Origin: CALEMW01 sp035447065
GTDB taxonomy: Bacteria; Krumholzibacteriota; Krumholzibacteriia; LZORAL124-64-63
Length of the DNA stretch: 64,000 nucleotides
Assembly (NCBI GenBank): GCA_035447065.1
Contig: DAOTGJ010000016.1
Coordinates: forward strand, 6,766 to 70,765
Direction: 5' to 3'
Shown here: positions 50,745-58,782 of the stretch, piece after piece
Layout: every line of letters starts with the position of its first letter
How positions within the stretch are numbered: the stretch's first letter is position 1
Made by a program: the position numbers and the translations under genes
The notes under the pieces: model-generated
Database searches by the model: none
Seen by the model: only the letters and a program-made list of their open reading frames with translations
Told to the model about the DNA's origin: nothing

Positions 50745-50761
50745 GGACCTCTCGGGGTCGC
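50745..50761 (-). promoter_or_regulatory. PyrR-binding hairpin (anti-antiterminator)
   Basis: The minus strand reads GACCCCGAGAGGTC (50746-50759), a short stem GACC/GGTC with a CCGAGA loop. This matches the published PyrR-site loop TCCNGNGAGG at nine of ten bases, missing only the first T. The spacing ahead of the attenuator terminator fits PyrR control. Confidence 0.8.
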
Positions 50762-50787
50762 ATTAAAAGGGCTGGTTGACGGAAGGG

Positions 50788-50816
50788 AAGGTAGCAGGTG
50801 GACGGCGCCGGATCAA
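50788..50816 (-). promoter_or_regulatory. Predicted pyr operon promoter
   Basis: Minus strand TTGATC (50811-50816), 17 bases, TACCTT (50788-50793) with a TG one base upstream (extended -10). It would start transcription near 50781, giving a leader of about 130 bases that contains both the PyrR site and the terminator. Confidence 0.6.
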
Positions 50817-50829
50817 GGCCGGCGCCGGA

Positions 50830-51612
50830 TCAGCGGCCGGTGCCGCCGCCGGACTCCAGATCCCGCAGGCGGACGCGGGCGCGGGCGCCCCAGTCGTCGT
50901 CGCCGTGGCGCTGCAGGAAGGCCCTCCAGGCGGCGCGGGCCTCGGCCGTGCGGCCGTCGGCGCCCAGGGCGCTGGCGCGGGAGAAGGCGGCCTCGGTGTG
51001 GTCGGGCCGACGGGCCAGCAGGCGGTCGAACTCCGCCACGGCCTCCGCGAAGCGGGCCTGGTGGAAGAGGGACTGGCCGTAGGCCAGGGCCACGTCGGCG
51101 TCGTCGGGGTCGCGGTCGCGCAGGGGCAGGAGCATGGCCTCGGCGTCCTCGTAGCGCCCCCGCCGCAGCCAGACCAGAGCCAGGTTGTACTGGGCGTCGC
51201 GGAAGTCGGGATCCACGGTCAGGGCCTGGTGGAAGGCCTCCTCCGCCGTGCGCAGGCGGCCCAGGCGCAGGGCCTCCACGCCCTGGTTGTAGGGCGCCAT
51301 GGCGTCGCGGCGGGTCTCGGCGCGGCGCCACTCGTCCTCGTCGAACTCCAGGACCACCGTGTCGCCGGGACGGATCAGGTCCGGGTCGCTCACGCCGTTG
51401 GCCAGGGCCAGGGCCTGGGCCCGCTCGGGATCCCCGTAGTACAGCTCGGCCACGCCGCGCAGGGTCTCCCCCGGCGCCACGGTGTGCTGCAGGGTGAAGC
51501 GCTGTTCGTCGCGCAGGGTCTCCAGGCGATGGCTCTCCTGCCACTGCTGCTTGGCGCAGCCGCCGGCCAGGACCAGAGCCAGCAGGCTCAGGGCGGCCAG
51601 GCGCCGCGTCAC
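50830..51612 (-). CDS. LysM-TPR lipoprotein
   Basis: 260 residues. Lipobox LVLAGGC (Cys about 19). A LysM domain follows (about 43-90): HTVAPGETLRGVAELYYGD and RPGDTVVLEF, expected to bind peptidoglycan. Then three or four TPR repeats: MAPYNQGVEALRLGRLRTA, AQYNLALVWLRRGRYEDAE, VALAYGQSLFHQARFAEAV and AFSRASALGADGRTAEAR. It likely links the outer membrane to the wall or scaffolds envelope enzymes. The GTG start at 51612 overlaps the dusB stop (GTGA), so it is co-transcribed with dusB. Confidence 0.9.
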   Translation of the reverse strand: MTRRLAALSLLALVLAGGCAKQQWQESHRLETLRDEQRFTLQHTVAPGETLRGVAELYYGDPERAQALALANGVSDPDLIRPGDTVVLEFDEDEWRRAETRRDAMAPYNQGVEALRLGRLRTAEEAFHQALTVDPDFRDAQYNLALVWLRRGRYEDAEAMLLPLRDRDPDDADVALAYGQSLFHQARFAEAVAEFDRLLARRPDHTEAAFSRASALGADGRTAEARAAWRAFLQRHGDDDWGARARVRLRDLESGGGTGR

Positions 51613-52700
51613 GCCGCTCCCCCCAGGCCGCAGGACAGACCGGGCTCGGCGTCCTCGTCGTGGTCCGACGGGCGCACGGCGCGGCGCTCGGTGGGGTCGG
51701 GGCGCAGCCCCTCGTCCAGCTCCTGGCGAAGCTCGGCCAGGACGGCCAGCATCTCGGCGCCGGTCTCGGTGGCGAACAGGCGCCGGCGGATGGCCGCCGC
51801 GCCGGGGAAGCCGCGGAAGTAGCGCACCACGTGCTTGCGCACGAGCTGGGAGCCCACGCGCTCGCCGCGCTGGGCGGCCAGGTCGCGGATCTGGCGCGCC
51901 ACCACGTCCAGGATCTCGCGCATGACGGGCTCCTCGTACGTCCCCACGCCGTCGGCGGCATCCATCTGGCGGAAGATCCAGGGGTTGCCCGTGGCGCCGC
52001 GGCCGATCATCACCGCGTGGCAGCCGGTCTGGCGCACCATGGCGGCGTAGGTCTCCCCGTCCACCACGTCGCCGTTGCCGATGACCGGGATGTCCAGCGC
52101 ATCCACCAGGTCCGCGATGCGCTCCCAGTCGGCCCGTCCCGTGAACTTCTGCGAACGCGTGCGGCCGTGCAGGGTCACCCAGCAGCAGCCGGCGTCCTGC
52201 AGGAGCAGGCCCACCTCGCGGTAGTTCACCGAGTCCTCGTCCCAGCCGGTGCGGATCTTGGCCGTGACCGGCACGGGCGAGGCCGCCACCACCGCCCTCA
52301 CGATGCGCTCCAGCAGCGGCACGTCGGCCAGCAGCGCGCTGCCGCCGCACTTCTTGACCACCTTCTTGGCCGGGCAGCCGAAGTTGATGTCCAGCACGTC
52401 CAGGCGCACGTCGCCCATGAGCTCCGCGGCGCCGGCCATGGCGTCGGGCTCGGCGCCGAAGATCTGCACGCCCACGTAGCCCTGCTCGCCCTCGGTGTCG
52501 ATCAGGCGCCAGGTCTGCTCGTTGCGGTAGGTCAGGCCCTTGGCCGCGGTGAACTCGCAGAAGCCCATGCCGGCGCCGTGGTCGCGGCAGATGTCGCGGA
52601 AGGCGCGGTCGGTCACGCCCGCCATGGGCGACAGGGCGGTGCGCACCTGGCCGAACCAGGACACGCGGGGATCGATGCGGACGGGCTTGCGCGGGAGCAT
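51609..52700 (-). CDS. dusB: tRNA-dihydrouridine synthase B
   Basis: Flavoenzyme reducing uridine in the tRNA D-loop. 363 residues. TALSPMAGVTDRAFRDICRD (about 21-40, FMN site), QIFGAEPDAMAGAAEL, LDINFGCPAKKVVKKCGGSA (about 90-109; catalytic Cys in the GCPAKKV block), VPVTAKIRTGWDED, VTLHGRTRSQKFTGRADWE and VIGNGDVVDG with MIGRGATGNPWIF are all DusB features. ATG 52700 has GGAGG upstream; a longer in-frame start exists but lacks a ribosome site. Confidence 0.95.
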   Translation of the reverse strand: MLPRKPVRIDPRVSWFGQVRTALSPMAGVTDRAFRDICRDHGAGMGFCEFTAAKGLTYRNEQTWRLIDTEGEQGYVGVQIFGAEPDAMAGAAELMGDVRLDVLDINFGCPAKKVVKKCGGSALLADVPLLERIVRAVVAASPVPVTAKIRTGWDEDSVNYREVGLLLQDAGCCWVTLHGRTRSQKFTGRADWERIADLVDALDIPVIGNGDVVDGETYAAMVRQTGCHAVMIGRGATGNPWIFRQMDAADGVGTYEEPVMREILDVVARQIRDLAAQRGERVGSQLVRKHVVRYFRGFPGAAAIRRRLFATETGAEMLAVLAELRQELDEGLRPDPTERRAVRPSDHDEDAEPGLSCGLGGAA

Positions 52701-52767
52701 GGGTCCTCCGGGATGGGGCGTTGAACCGACAAGTCTAGGCGCGCGGCCGCGGTTCCACAAGAGACGA

Positions 52768-52800
52768 CGGCGCCCGGCTCCGCAAGGGAACCGGGCGCCG
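52768..52800 (-). terminator. Terminator after the His-rich secreted protein gene
   Basis: A 10-bp stem CGGCGCCCGG/CCGGGCGCCG with a 13-base loop that can pair further. On the minus strand it is followed by TCGTCTCTTG, a weak T-rich run. Confidence 0.6.
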
Positions 52801-52823
52801 CGGGTCGTCGGGACCGGAGCCGC

Positions 52824-53867
52824 CTAGCGGTAGAGCTCCTTGAGGTCCGACATCTTCACGGTCTCGTTCTCGAAGGTGAAGGTCTGGGGCAGATCCTTCT
52901 CGGCGGTCTTGCAGCCGCCGCCGTGGCCGCCGTGGTGGCCGCCGTGGTGGCCGCCGCTGTGGCCGCCGCAGCTGTCATGGTGACCGTCGCAGCTGCCGCC
53001 GTGGTGGCCGTCGCAGGAGTGGCTGCAGCCGCCCTGATGGCCGCCCCACCACCAGTTGTGGTCGTGGCAGGGGCAGTCGCAGTCGTGGCCGCCGTCATCG
53101 CAGTCGGGCAGGGTCAGACCCATGTTGTAGGCCAGGAGCTCGCCGGCCAGCTGCAGGGCGTTGATGCGCTCGCACCAGCTCCAGCAGCCCTGCACGCCGT
53201 TCTCGGCGAAGAGGGCGTGGGCCTCGGCCATGACGTCCTCGGGAGCGTACTCGCCGCAGCCCAGGGCCACGTTGAGCTCGGCCGCCACGAGCTGGCGCAG
53301 GAGGCTCTTCACCGCGAAGCGCAGCGAGCAGCCGTTGACCAGGTAGGCCAGCTGATCCTGGCTGTAGCTCACGCCGCCGATCAGCACGCTGTCCAGGGGC
53401 CACTCGTTCAGGTTGCCGAACCAGTAGGCGGCCGTGAAGACCTCGCAGGTCTCGCAGGGATCCTCGGGATCCACCGGATCGCCGCACTGCACGTCGATGC
53501 TGAACGTGGCCTCGGGGTCGCCCTGGTCGGCGCGGGGCAGCGTGAAGACGCCGGCCACCGTGTAGTCGCCCTGCAGGTCCGTGGCGAAGGAGGCGCTGAC
53601 CTCGATCAGGTCCGGATCCAGCTGGAAGTAGGCCTGGACGCTGCCGGTGAACTCCTCCACCACCATGCCGCCCTGGGTCAGCTGGATCTCGTAGGGGATC
53701 TCGATGTACGGGGAGTCCACGGAGCCCACGCGCACGGAGCCGTTGACGGCGAAGCCGTCGCAGTCGGCGGTGGCCTCGAAGGAGTTCCAGTGGGTGGCAT
53801 GGGCGGCGCCGGCCGTCAGCAGGGTGACGGCGGACAGGAGCAGGAAGAGAACGGACGTCCTTTTCAT
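52824..53867 (-). CDS. Secreted protein with His/Gly/Cys-rich tail, function unknown
   Basis: 347 residues. The signal peptide (about 1-24) ends AAHAT. Residues 25-130 are beta-rich with few motifs (TADCDGFAVNGSVRVGSVD). Residues 140-250 hold several cysteine pairs (CETCEVF, GCWSWCERINALQLAGELLA) and a helical part. Residues 255-320 are extraordinarily rich in His, Gly, Cys and Asp: CDCPCHDHNWWWGGHQGG, SCDGHHGGSCDGHHDSCGG and repeats of GGHHGGHHGGHGGGC. The last 27 residues return to ordinary sequence (LPQTFTFENETVKMSDLKEL). The tail could bind Zn, Ni or Cu outside the cytoplasm, or be structural. It has its own promoter and terminator and no recognisable relatives to me. Confidence 0.85.
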   Translation of the reverse strand: MKRTSVLFLLLSAVTLLTAGAAHATHWNSFEATADCDGFAVNGSVRVGSVDSPYIEIPYEIQLTQGGMVVEEFTGSVQAYFQLDPDLIEVSASFATDLQGDYTVAGVFTLPRADQGDPEATFSIDVQCGDPVDPEDPCETCEVFTAAYWFGNLNEWPLDSVLIGGVSYSQDQLAYLVNGCSLRFAVKSLLRQLVAAELNVALGCGEYAPEDVMAEAHALFAENGVQGCWSWCERINALQLAGELLAYNMGLTLPDCDDGGHDCDCPCHDHNWWWGGHQGGCSHSCDGHHGGSCDGHHDSCGGHSGGHHGGHHGGHGGGCKTAEKDLPQTFTFENETVKMSDLKELYR

Positions 53868-53952
53868 AGGAGGAACCTCTTGCGGAATCGAATGGTCGGG
53901 AATTTTGGCGAGAACCGACGAATTGAGGAGGTACCATCACGGCACAGATACA

Positions 53953-53982
53953 ATCATAAATCATCCCAGGTAACTATATCAA
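53953..53982 (-). promoter_or_regulatory. Predicted promoter of the His-rich protein gene
   Basis: Minus strand TTGATA (53977-53982), 18 bases, TATGAT (53953-53958), about 90 bases before the start, in an AT-richer patch (about 53880-54060) rare in this window. Confidence 0.6.
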
Positions 53983-54104
53983 GCAACTATTCTCCAATAT
54001 CCTGACTTTTGTCGATAACATCTCATGAAATTGACCTCCATTTCGAGTCCGGGGGCGTCTATCTTGTTGTGCGGCACCCCGGAAGTCATCAGCAAGGCGG
54101 TTCC

Positions 54105-55229
54105 ATGCCCCCCTCCCCGCGGACCACCCCCCTGCGTCTGGCCATCGTCAACGGCATGCCCGGCTTCGACGGCGCCGAGGTCTGGATGCTGGACTCCGCG
54201 GCCGCCCTGACGGCGCGGGGCCACGAGGTCCTGCTGGTGGTGCGCCCCGGCGGCGAGCTGGAACGGCGGGCCCGCAGCGCCGGCCTCCCCACGGCCCCCA
54301 TCCCCATCCGCTGGGACACCGCCCCCTGGACCCTGGCCCGTCTCTGGCGCCGGATCCGGGCCCATCGCCCCCACGCCGTGCTCTGCCACCGTCTCAAGGA
54401 CCTGAAGGCCGCGGGCCCGGCCGCCCGCCTCGCCGGCGTGCCCGTGGTGCTGCACACCCGCGAGAGCGACGTGGCCCTGCGCCCCGGACGCCCCTACTAC
54501 CGCTGGTACCTGAACCGGGTGGCCACCGGCGTCCTGGTCAACTCCGAGGCCACCGGGCGCACCCTGCGCGCGTCGGCCCCCTGGCTGCCGGCCGACCGCA
54601 TCCACCTCCTGCACAAAGGCATCGATCTGGTCCGCTTCCGCCCGTCCCCGCCCCCGCCCGGGGCGCCCACCGTGGGCTTCGCCGGCCAGTGGACCGAGCG
54701 CAAGGGCCTGCACGCCCTCATGGCGGCCTGGGAACGCCTGCGCAGCGCCCCCGAAGCTCCGCCCCGCGCCCGGCTGCAACTGGCCGGCGCCGGCGACCTG
54801 GAACCCGACCTGCGCGCCTGGCGCGACCGGCTGCCCCGCCCCGACGAGGTGGAGCTCCTGGGCCGCGTGGAGGACATGCCCGCCTTCTACGCTGGGATCC
54901 ACGTGCTGGCCATGCCTTCGCGGAGCGAAGGCTTCGGCCTGGCCGCGGCCGAGGCCCTGGCCTGCGCCCGCCCCGTGGTGGGCGGGAACGCCAGCAGCCT
55001 GCCGGAGGTCATCCGCCACGGCGAGACCGGCCTGCTGGTGCCGCCGGACGACCCCGCGGCCCTGGCCGCGGCCCTGGCCGACCTGCTGACCCACCCGGAC
55101 CGCGCCGCCGCCCTGGGCCGCGCCGGCCGCGCCGACGTGGCCGCCCGCTTCGACCGCGAATCCGCCCTGGACCGCCTGGAGACCCTGCTCTCGCCGGCGC
55201 CTCCCGCGCCGCGGAAAGGAACGCCATGA
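54105..55229 (+). CDS. GT4-family glycosyltransferase
   Basis: 374 residues of the GT-B fold. The N-terminal domain has LRLAIVNGMPGFDGAEVWML and VVLHTRESDVALRPGR. The nucleotide-sugar domain has VGFAGQWTERKGLHALMAAW (about 189-208), VELLGRVEDMPAFYAGIHVL and the E-x7-E donor motif in PSRSEGFGLAAAEALACARP (about 269-288), then NASSLPEVIRHGETGLLVPP. The acceptor is not known; surface polysaccharide or lipid glycosylation is likely. ATG 54105 starts at the conserved N-terminus, about 235 bases from the divergent His-rich gene. The carbon-nitrogen hydrolase start overlaps its stop. Confidence 0.9.
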   Translation: MPPSPRTTPLRLAIVNGMPGFDGAEVWMLDSAAALTARGHEVLLVVRPGGELERRARSAGLPTAPIPIRWDTAPWTLARLWRRIRAHRPHAVLCHRLKDLKAAGPAARLAGVPVVLHTRESDVALRPGRPYYRWYLNRVATGVLVNSEATGRTLRASAPWLPADRIHLLHKGIDLVRFRPSPPPPGAPTVGFAGQWTERKGLHALMAAWERLRSAPEAPPRARLQLAGAGDLEPDLRAWRDRLPRPDEVELLGRVEDMPAFYAGIHVLAMPSRSEGFGLAAAEALACARPVVGGNASSLPEVIRHGETGLLVPPDDPAALAAALADLLTHPDRAAALGRAGRADVAARFDRESALDRLETLLSPAPPAPRKGTP

Positions 55230-56020
55230 CCCGCCTGCGCCTGGCCGCCGTCCAGACCGCGCCCGAGTTCGGCGCCGTGGACCGCAACGTGACCGACGCC
55301 CTCGCCCTGATTCCCGCCGACGCCGACCTGGCCGTGCTGCCGGAGCTGTTCAGCACCGGCTACCAGTTCCGCGACCGCGACGAGGCCCTGGCCCTGGCCG
55401 AGCCCGTGGACGGCCCCACCGTCACGCGGCTGCAGGAGCACGCCGCCGCCACCGGCACCGCCCTCTGCGCCGGCTGGGCCGAGCGCTGCGGCGACCGCGT
55501 CTACAACAGCAGCGTGCTGGTGACGCCGGACGCCCCGCCCGCGGTCTACCGCAAGGTGCATCTGTTCTGGAACGAGAAGACGGTCTTCGCGCCGGGCGAC
55601 CTGGGTCTGCCCGTGCAGGCGGTCCGCGGCGTGACGGTGGGCATGATGATCTGCTTCGACTGGGTCTTTCCGGAGGCGGCCCGCACCCTGGCCCGCCGCG
55701 GCGCCCGCGTGCTGCTGCACCCCAGCAACCTGGTGCTCCCCTACTGTCCCGACGCCATGGTGACCCGCTGCCTGGAGAACCGCGTCTTCGCGGTGACCGC
55801 CAACCGCGTGGGGCGCGAGGCGAGGGTGGAGGGGACGGAGCTCACGTTCATCGGCCGCAGCCAGGTGTGCGGCCCCCAGGGGAAGGTCCTGGTCCGCATG
55901 GGCGACATCCAGGCCGGCGCCGCCACGGCCGATGTGGATCTGCTGGATGCCGACCCGCGCCTCACCCCCGTCAACGACGTATGGGAGGACCGCCGTCCCG
56001 AAGCCTACGACCTGGACTGA
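55226..56020 (+). CDS. Carbon-nitrogen (nitrilase-family) hydrolase
   Basis: 264 residues. The Glu-Lys-Cys triad is complete: Glu in LAVLPELFSTGYQFRD (about residue 39), Lys in VYRKVHLFWNEKTVF (about 111), Cys in VGMMICFDWVFPEAAR (about 144). Length and the N-terminal RLRLAAVQTAPEFGAVDRNV are typical of small amidases such as omega-amidase or N-carbamoyl hydrolases. The substrate is not known. The ATG overlaps the glycosyltransferase stop (ATGA), so the two are translationally coupled, an unusual pairing. The gene ends 4 bases from the convergent glgC end. Confidence 0.92.
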   Translation: MTRLRLAAVQTAPEFGAVDRNVTDALALIPADADLAVLPELFSTGYQFRDRDEALALAEPVDGPTVTRLQEHAAATGTALCAGWAERCGDRVYNSSVLVTPDAPPAVYRKVHLFWNEKTVFAPGDLGLPVQAVRGVTVGMMICFDWVFPEAARTLARRGARVLLHPSNLVLPYCPDAMVTRCLENRVFAVTANRVGREARVEGTELTFIGRSQVCGPQGKVLVRMGDIQAGAATADVDLLDADPRLTPVNDVWEDRRPEAYDLD

Positions 56021-56024
56021 GGCC

Positions 56025-57278
56025 TCAGCCGTCGGCCCGCCAGCCCTTGGGCACCACCACCACGCCGTCCTCGGTCACGATGAAGCGCTCGCGGTCGTGG
56101 ACGGGATCCACGCCCACCTTCATGCCGTCGGGGATCACCACGCTCTTGTCCAGGATGGCGCGCCGCACCTCGGCGCCCTGGCCGATGTGCGTGTTGTCCA
56201 TGATCACCGAGTCGGCCACGTGGCAGCCCGCGTCCAGATACACGTTGCGTCCCAGGATGGACCGCTCCGCCGTGCCGCCGGAGATGATGGAGCCGCCGCC
56301 GATGATGGACCCGATGAGCTGCCCCACCGGCCGGTTGCCGGCCTGGAACCCGTGCACGGACTTGGCCGGCGGCACGGGCGCCATCCAGGTGCGCACGGGC
56401 CACTCGCGGTCGTAGAGGGAGAACGGCGGCACCGGCCGCACCAGATCCATGGACGTCTGGTAGTAGCTGTCCAGGGTCCCGATGTCGCGCCAGTAGCGCG
56501 GCTCGCCCGTCTCCTTGTCCAGGAAGGGATAGGCGAGCACGCCGCCCTCCTGCACCATGCGCGGGATCACGTTCTTGCCGAAGTCGCGGGCCGACTCCGG
56601 GTCCTCCGCGTCCACCAGCAGCTCGTGGACCAGGTCCTTCCGGTTGAACACGTACACGCCCATGTTCACCAGGCACCAGTCCGGCTTGCCGGGGATGGTC
56701 TTGGGGTCCGACGGCTTCTCCTCGAAGCCGATGACCCAGCCCTCCTCGTCCACCTCCAGGATGCCGAACTCGTGGGCCTGGCTCTTGGGCACCACCACCG
56801 CGCCCAGGGTCAGGCGCGCGCTGCGGCGCGAGTGCAGCACCAGCAGCGTGGAGTAGTCCATGCGGTAGATGTGGTCGCCGGAGAGGATGAGCACGTAGTC
56901 GGGCTCGTCGCGCTCGATGAGGAAGAGGTTCTGGTAGATGCAGTCCGCCGTGCCCAGGTACCAGTCGTTGCCCACGCGCAGCTGGGGCGGCATGCCGAAG
57001 AGGAACTCCCCCGCCTCGTGATTGAAGATCTGCCAGCCCTTCAGCAGGTGCTTGTCCAGGGAGTACGACTTGTACTGGGTGAGGATGTAGATGCGGCGCA
57101 GGCCGCTGTTCCACACGTTGCTCAGCGTGAAGTCGATGATGCGGTAGTTCGCGCCGAAGGGCACGCCCGGCTTGCTGCGGTCGTCCGTGAGCGGGCGCAG
57201 GCGCTGGCCGCGGCCGCCGGCCATGATCATGGTCAACGTATTGCGGGGCAGGTCCAGGATCTTCATGCTGTGGCTCAT
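56025..57278 (-). CDS. glgC: Glucose-1-phosphate adenylyltransferase
   Basis: Makes ADP-glucose for glycogen. 417 residues. TMIMAGGRGQRLRPLTDDRS (about 16-35, nucleotide loop), KPGVPFGANYRIIDFTLSN, RVGNDWYLGTADCIYQN (about 104-120, regulatory/catalytic region), LILSGDHIYRMDYS, FEEKPSDPKTIPG and YWRDIGTLDSYYQTSMDLV all match bacterial GlgC. The C-terminal beta-helix (SIIGGGSIISGGTAERSILG) is present. ATG 57278 overlaps the glgA stop. Last gene of the glycogen operon. Confidence 0.96.
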   Translation of the reverse strand: MSHSMKILDLPRNTLTMIMAGGRGQRLRPLTDDRSKPGVPFGANYRIIDFTLSNVWNSGLRRIYILTQYKSYSLDKHLLKGWQIFNHEAGEFLFGMPPQLRVGNDWYLGTADCIYQNLFLIERDEPDYVLILSGDHIYRMDYSTLLVLHSRRSARLTLGAVVVPKSQAHEFGILEVDEEGWVIGFEEKPSDPKTIPGKPDWCLVNMGVYVFNRKDLVHELLVDAEDPESARDFGKNVIPRMVQEGGVLAYPFLDKETGEPRYWRDIGTLDSYYQTSMDLVRPVPPFSLYDREWPVRTWMAPVPPAKSVHGFQAGNRPVGQLIGSIIGGGSIISGGTAERSILGRNVYLDAGCHVADSVIMDNTHIGQGAEVRRAILDKSVVIPDGMKVGVDPVHDRERFIVTEDGVVVVPKGWRADG

Positions 57279-58771
57279 GATTGCTCCGGGCGTCGGGGTG
57301 CGATCTCGGCGTACAGGTCCTCGTAGTGGCCGGCGGGGCCGTCCCAGGAGAAGTCCAGGCCCATGCCGCGCGTCTGGAGCGTACGCCATGCGTCGGCGTC
57401 TGGCCAGAGCGCACCCGCGCGTTCCAGCGCGTGGCCCACGCCGCCGCTGGTGGCCGGCTCGAACACGAAGCCCACGCCGTCGGCGCGGCTCACGTCCGGC
57501 ACCGTGTCCGCCAGCCCGCCGGTGTAGCGCACGATGGGCACCGTGCCGTAGGCCAGGGCGTACATCTGGGTCAGCCCGCACGGCTCGAAGCGCGACGGCA
57601 TCAGGAACAGATCGCTGCCCGCGATGATGCGGTGGGCCAGCCCCTCGTCGAAGCGCTCCACCAGCGCCACGCGGCCGGGGTACGCGGCGGCGGCTGCGCG
57701 CAGGGGGGCGGCCACGGCCTCGTCGCCCGTGCCCAGCACCACCACGCGCCAGCCCGCGGCCACTGCGGCGGGCAGCTCCGGCAGCAGCAGATCGTAGCCC
57801 TTCTGGGTCACCAGCCGGCCCACGGCGCCCAGGATGGGCCCGTCGCGCTCCGGCGAACCGAACCACGGCACCGCCGCGTCCAGTCCGGTCTCCGCGCAGA
57901 GGGCGCGGCGGCAGACCGCCTTGCCCGCCAGGTCCGCGGCGTCGTACGCCGCCGGCAGATGCGGGTCCGCGGCCGGCGTCCAGACGTCGGTCTCCATGCC
58001 GTTGAGGATGCCCACGAAATCCGCGCCCCGCTCCCCCAGCACCGGGCCCAGGCCGCAGCCCATGGCCGGGTCCGCCACCACCTCGCGCGCGTAGGTGGGG
58101 CTGACGGTGTTCACCTTCCCCGCGTGGAGGATGGCGCCCTTGAGCAGGTTCAGGCCGCCGTGGAACTCCAGCGGCCCCGGGAACCAGGCCAGCCCCGCCG
58201 GCAGGTCCAGCTGCTCGATGGCGTGGCGGGGATGGTGCGACTGGTGGGCCAGGTTGTGGATGGTCAGCAGCGTGCCCGCCTCCCCCACGCCCGGCGAGCC
58301 TTCGTACCAATGCACGTGGTCGATGACGGCCAGCCCGGCCGCCGCGTCATGGGCGTGGATCACGTCGGGCATCCAGCCCAGCAGGTCCGGCAGGGCCAGG
58401 GCGCCCTGGGCGTGCAGGGCCAGGCGCAGCAGGGTGTCGGTGAACTCGGCCACGCTGCCGTAGCCGTACACGCCGGCGCGGCCGAAGAGGGCGTCGTGCT
58501 CCAGGAGGTGCACGGTGGGGCCGCCCGGGTCGCGCCAGCGCCGGAAGCGCGCGGTGCGCACGCGTCCGGCCAGGCGCAAGGGCACCGCCCCGGCCTCGGG
58601 GTCGGGGGCGAAGGCCGGGTCGTCCCGGTCCATGTCGCCGTAGAACGGCAGCACCACGCGCACGTCGTGGCCGCGGGCGCTGAGGGCGCGGGCCAGCGAC
58701 GCCACCGCGTCGCCCAGACCGCCCACCTTGGCCAGGGGCGCGTACTCGGCGGTGACCATGAGGATGTTCAC
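57275..58771 (-). CDS. glgA: Glycogen synthase (ADP-glucose type, GT5)
   Basis: 498 residues. The N-terminal MNILMVTAEYAPLAKVGGLG carries the KxGGL ADP-glucose motif (Lys about 15). HAHDAAAGLAVI, VNTVSPTYAREV, GILNGMETDVWTPAAD, LGAVGRLVTQKGYDLLL and the donor-site RFEPCGLTQMYALAYG (about 395-410) follow in the GT5 order. It elongates glycogen with the ADP-glucose from GlgC. GTG start 58771 with AAGGAG upstream, 11 bases past the GH57 gene stop. Confidence 0.95.
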   Translation of the reverse strand: MNILMVTAEYAPLAKVGGLGDAVASLARALSARGHDVRVVLPFYGDMDRDDPAFAPDPEAGAVPLRLAGRVRTARFRRWRDPGGPTVHLLEHDALFGRAGVYGYGSVAEFTDTLLRLALHAQGALALPDLLGWMPDVIHAHDAAAGLAVIDHVHWYEGSPGVGEAGTLLTIHNLAHQSHHPRHAIEQLDLPAGLAWFPGPLEFHGGLNLLKGAILHAGKVNTVSPTYAREVVADPAMGCGLGPVLGERGADFVGILNGMETDVWTPAADPHLPAAYDAADLAGKAVCRRALCAETGLDAAVPWFGSPERDGPILGAVGRLVTQKGYDLLLPELPAAVAAGWRVVVLGTGDEAVAAPLRAAAAAYPGRVALVERFDEGLAHRIIAGSDLFLMPSRFEPCGLTQMYALAYGTVPIVRYTGGLADTVPDVSRADGVGFVFEPATSGGVGHALERAGALWPDADAWRTLQTRGMGLDFSWDGPAGHYEDLYAEIAPRRPEQS

Positions 58772-58782
58772 GTGGCTCTCCT

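Noticed and set aside
50755..50768. TTTAAT on the minus strand as the pyr -10
   Set aside because: Transcription would then start inside the PyrR-binding hairpin and no -35 fits; the upstream extended -10 promoter is better.
52923..54005. Ala/Val-rich plus-strand frame opposite the His-rich protein
   Set aside because: Its composition is the reverse complement of GHHGG repeats. There is no ribosome site or family pattern.
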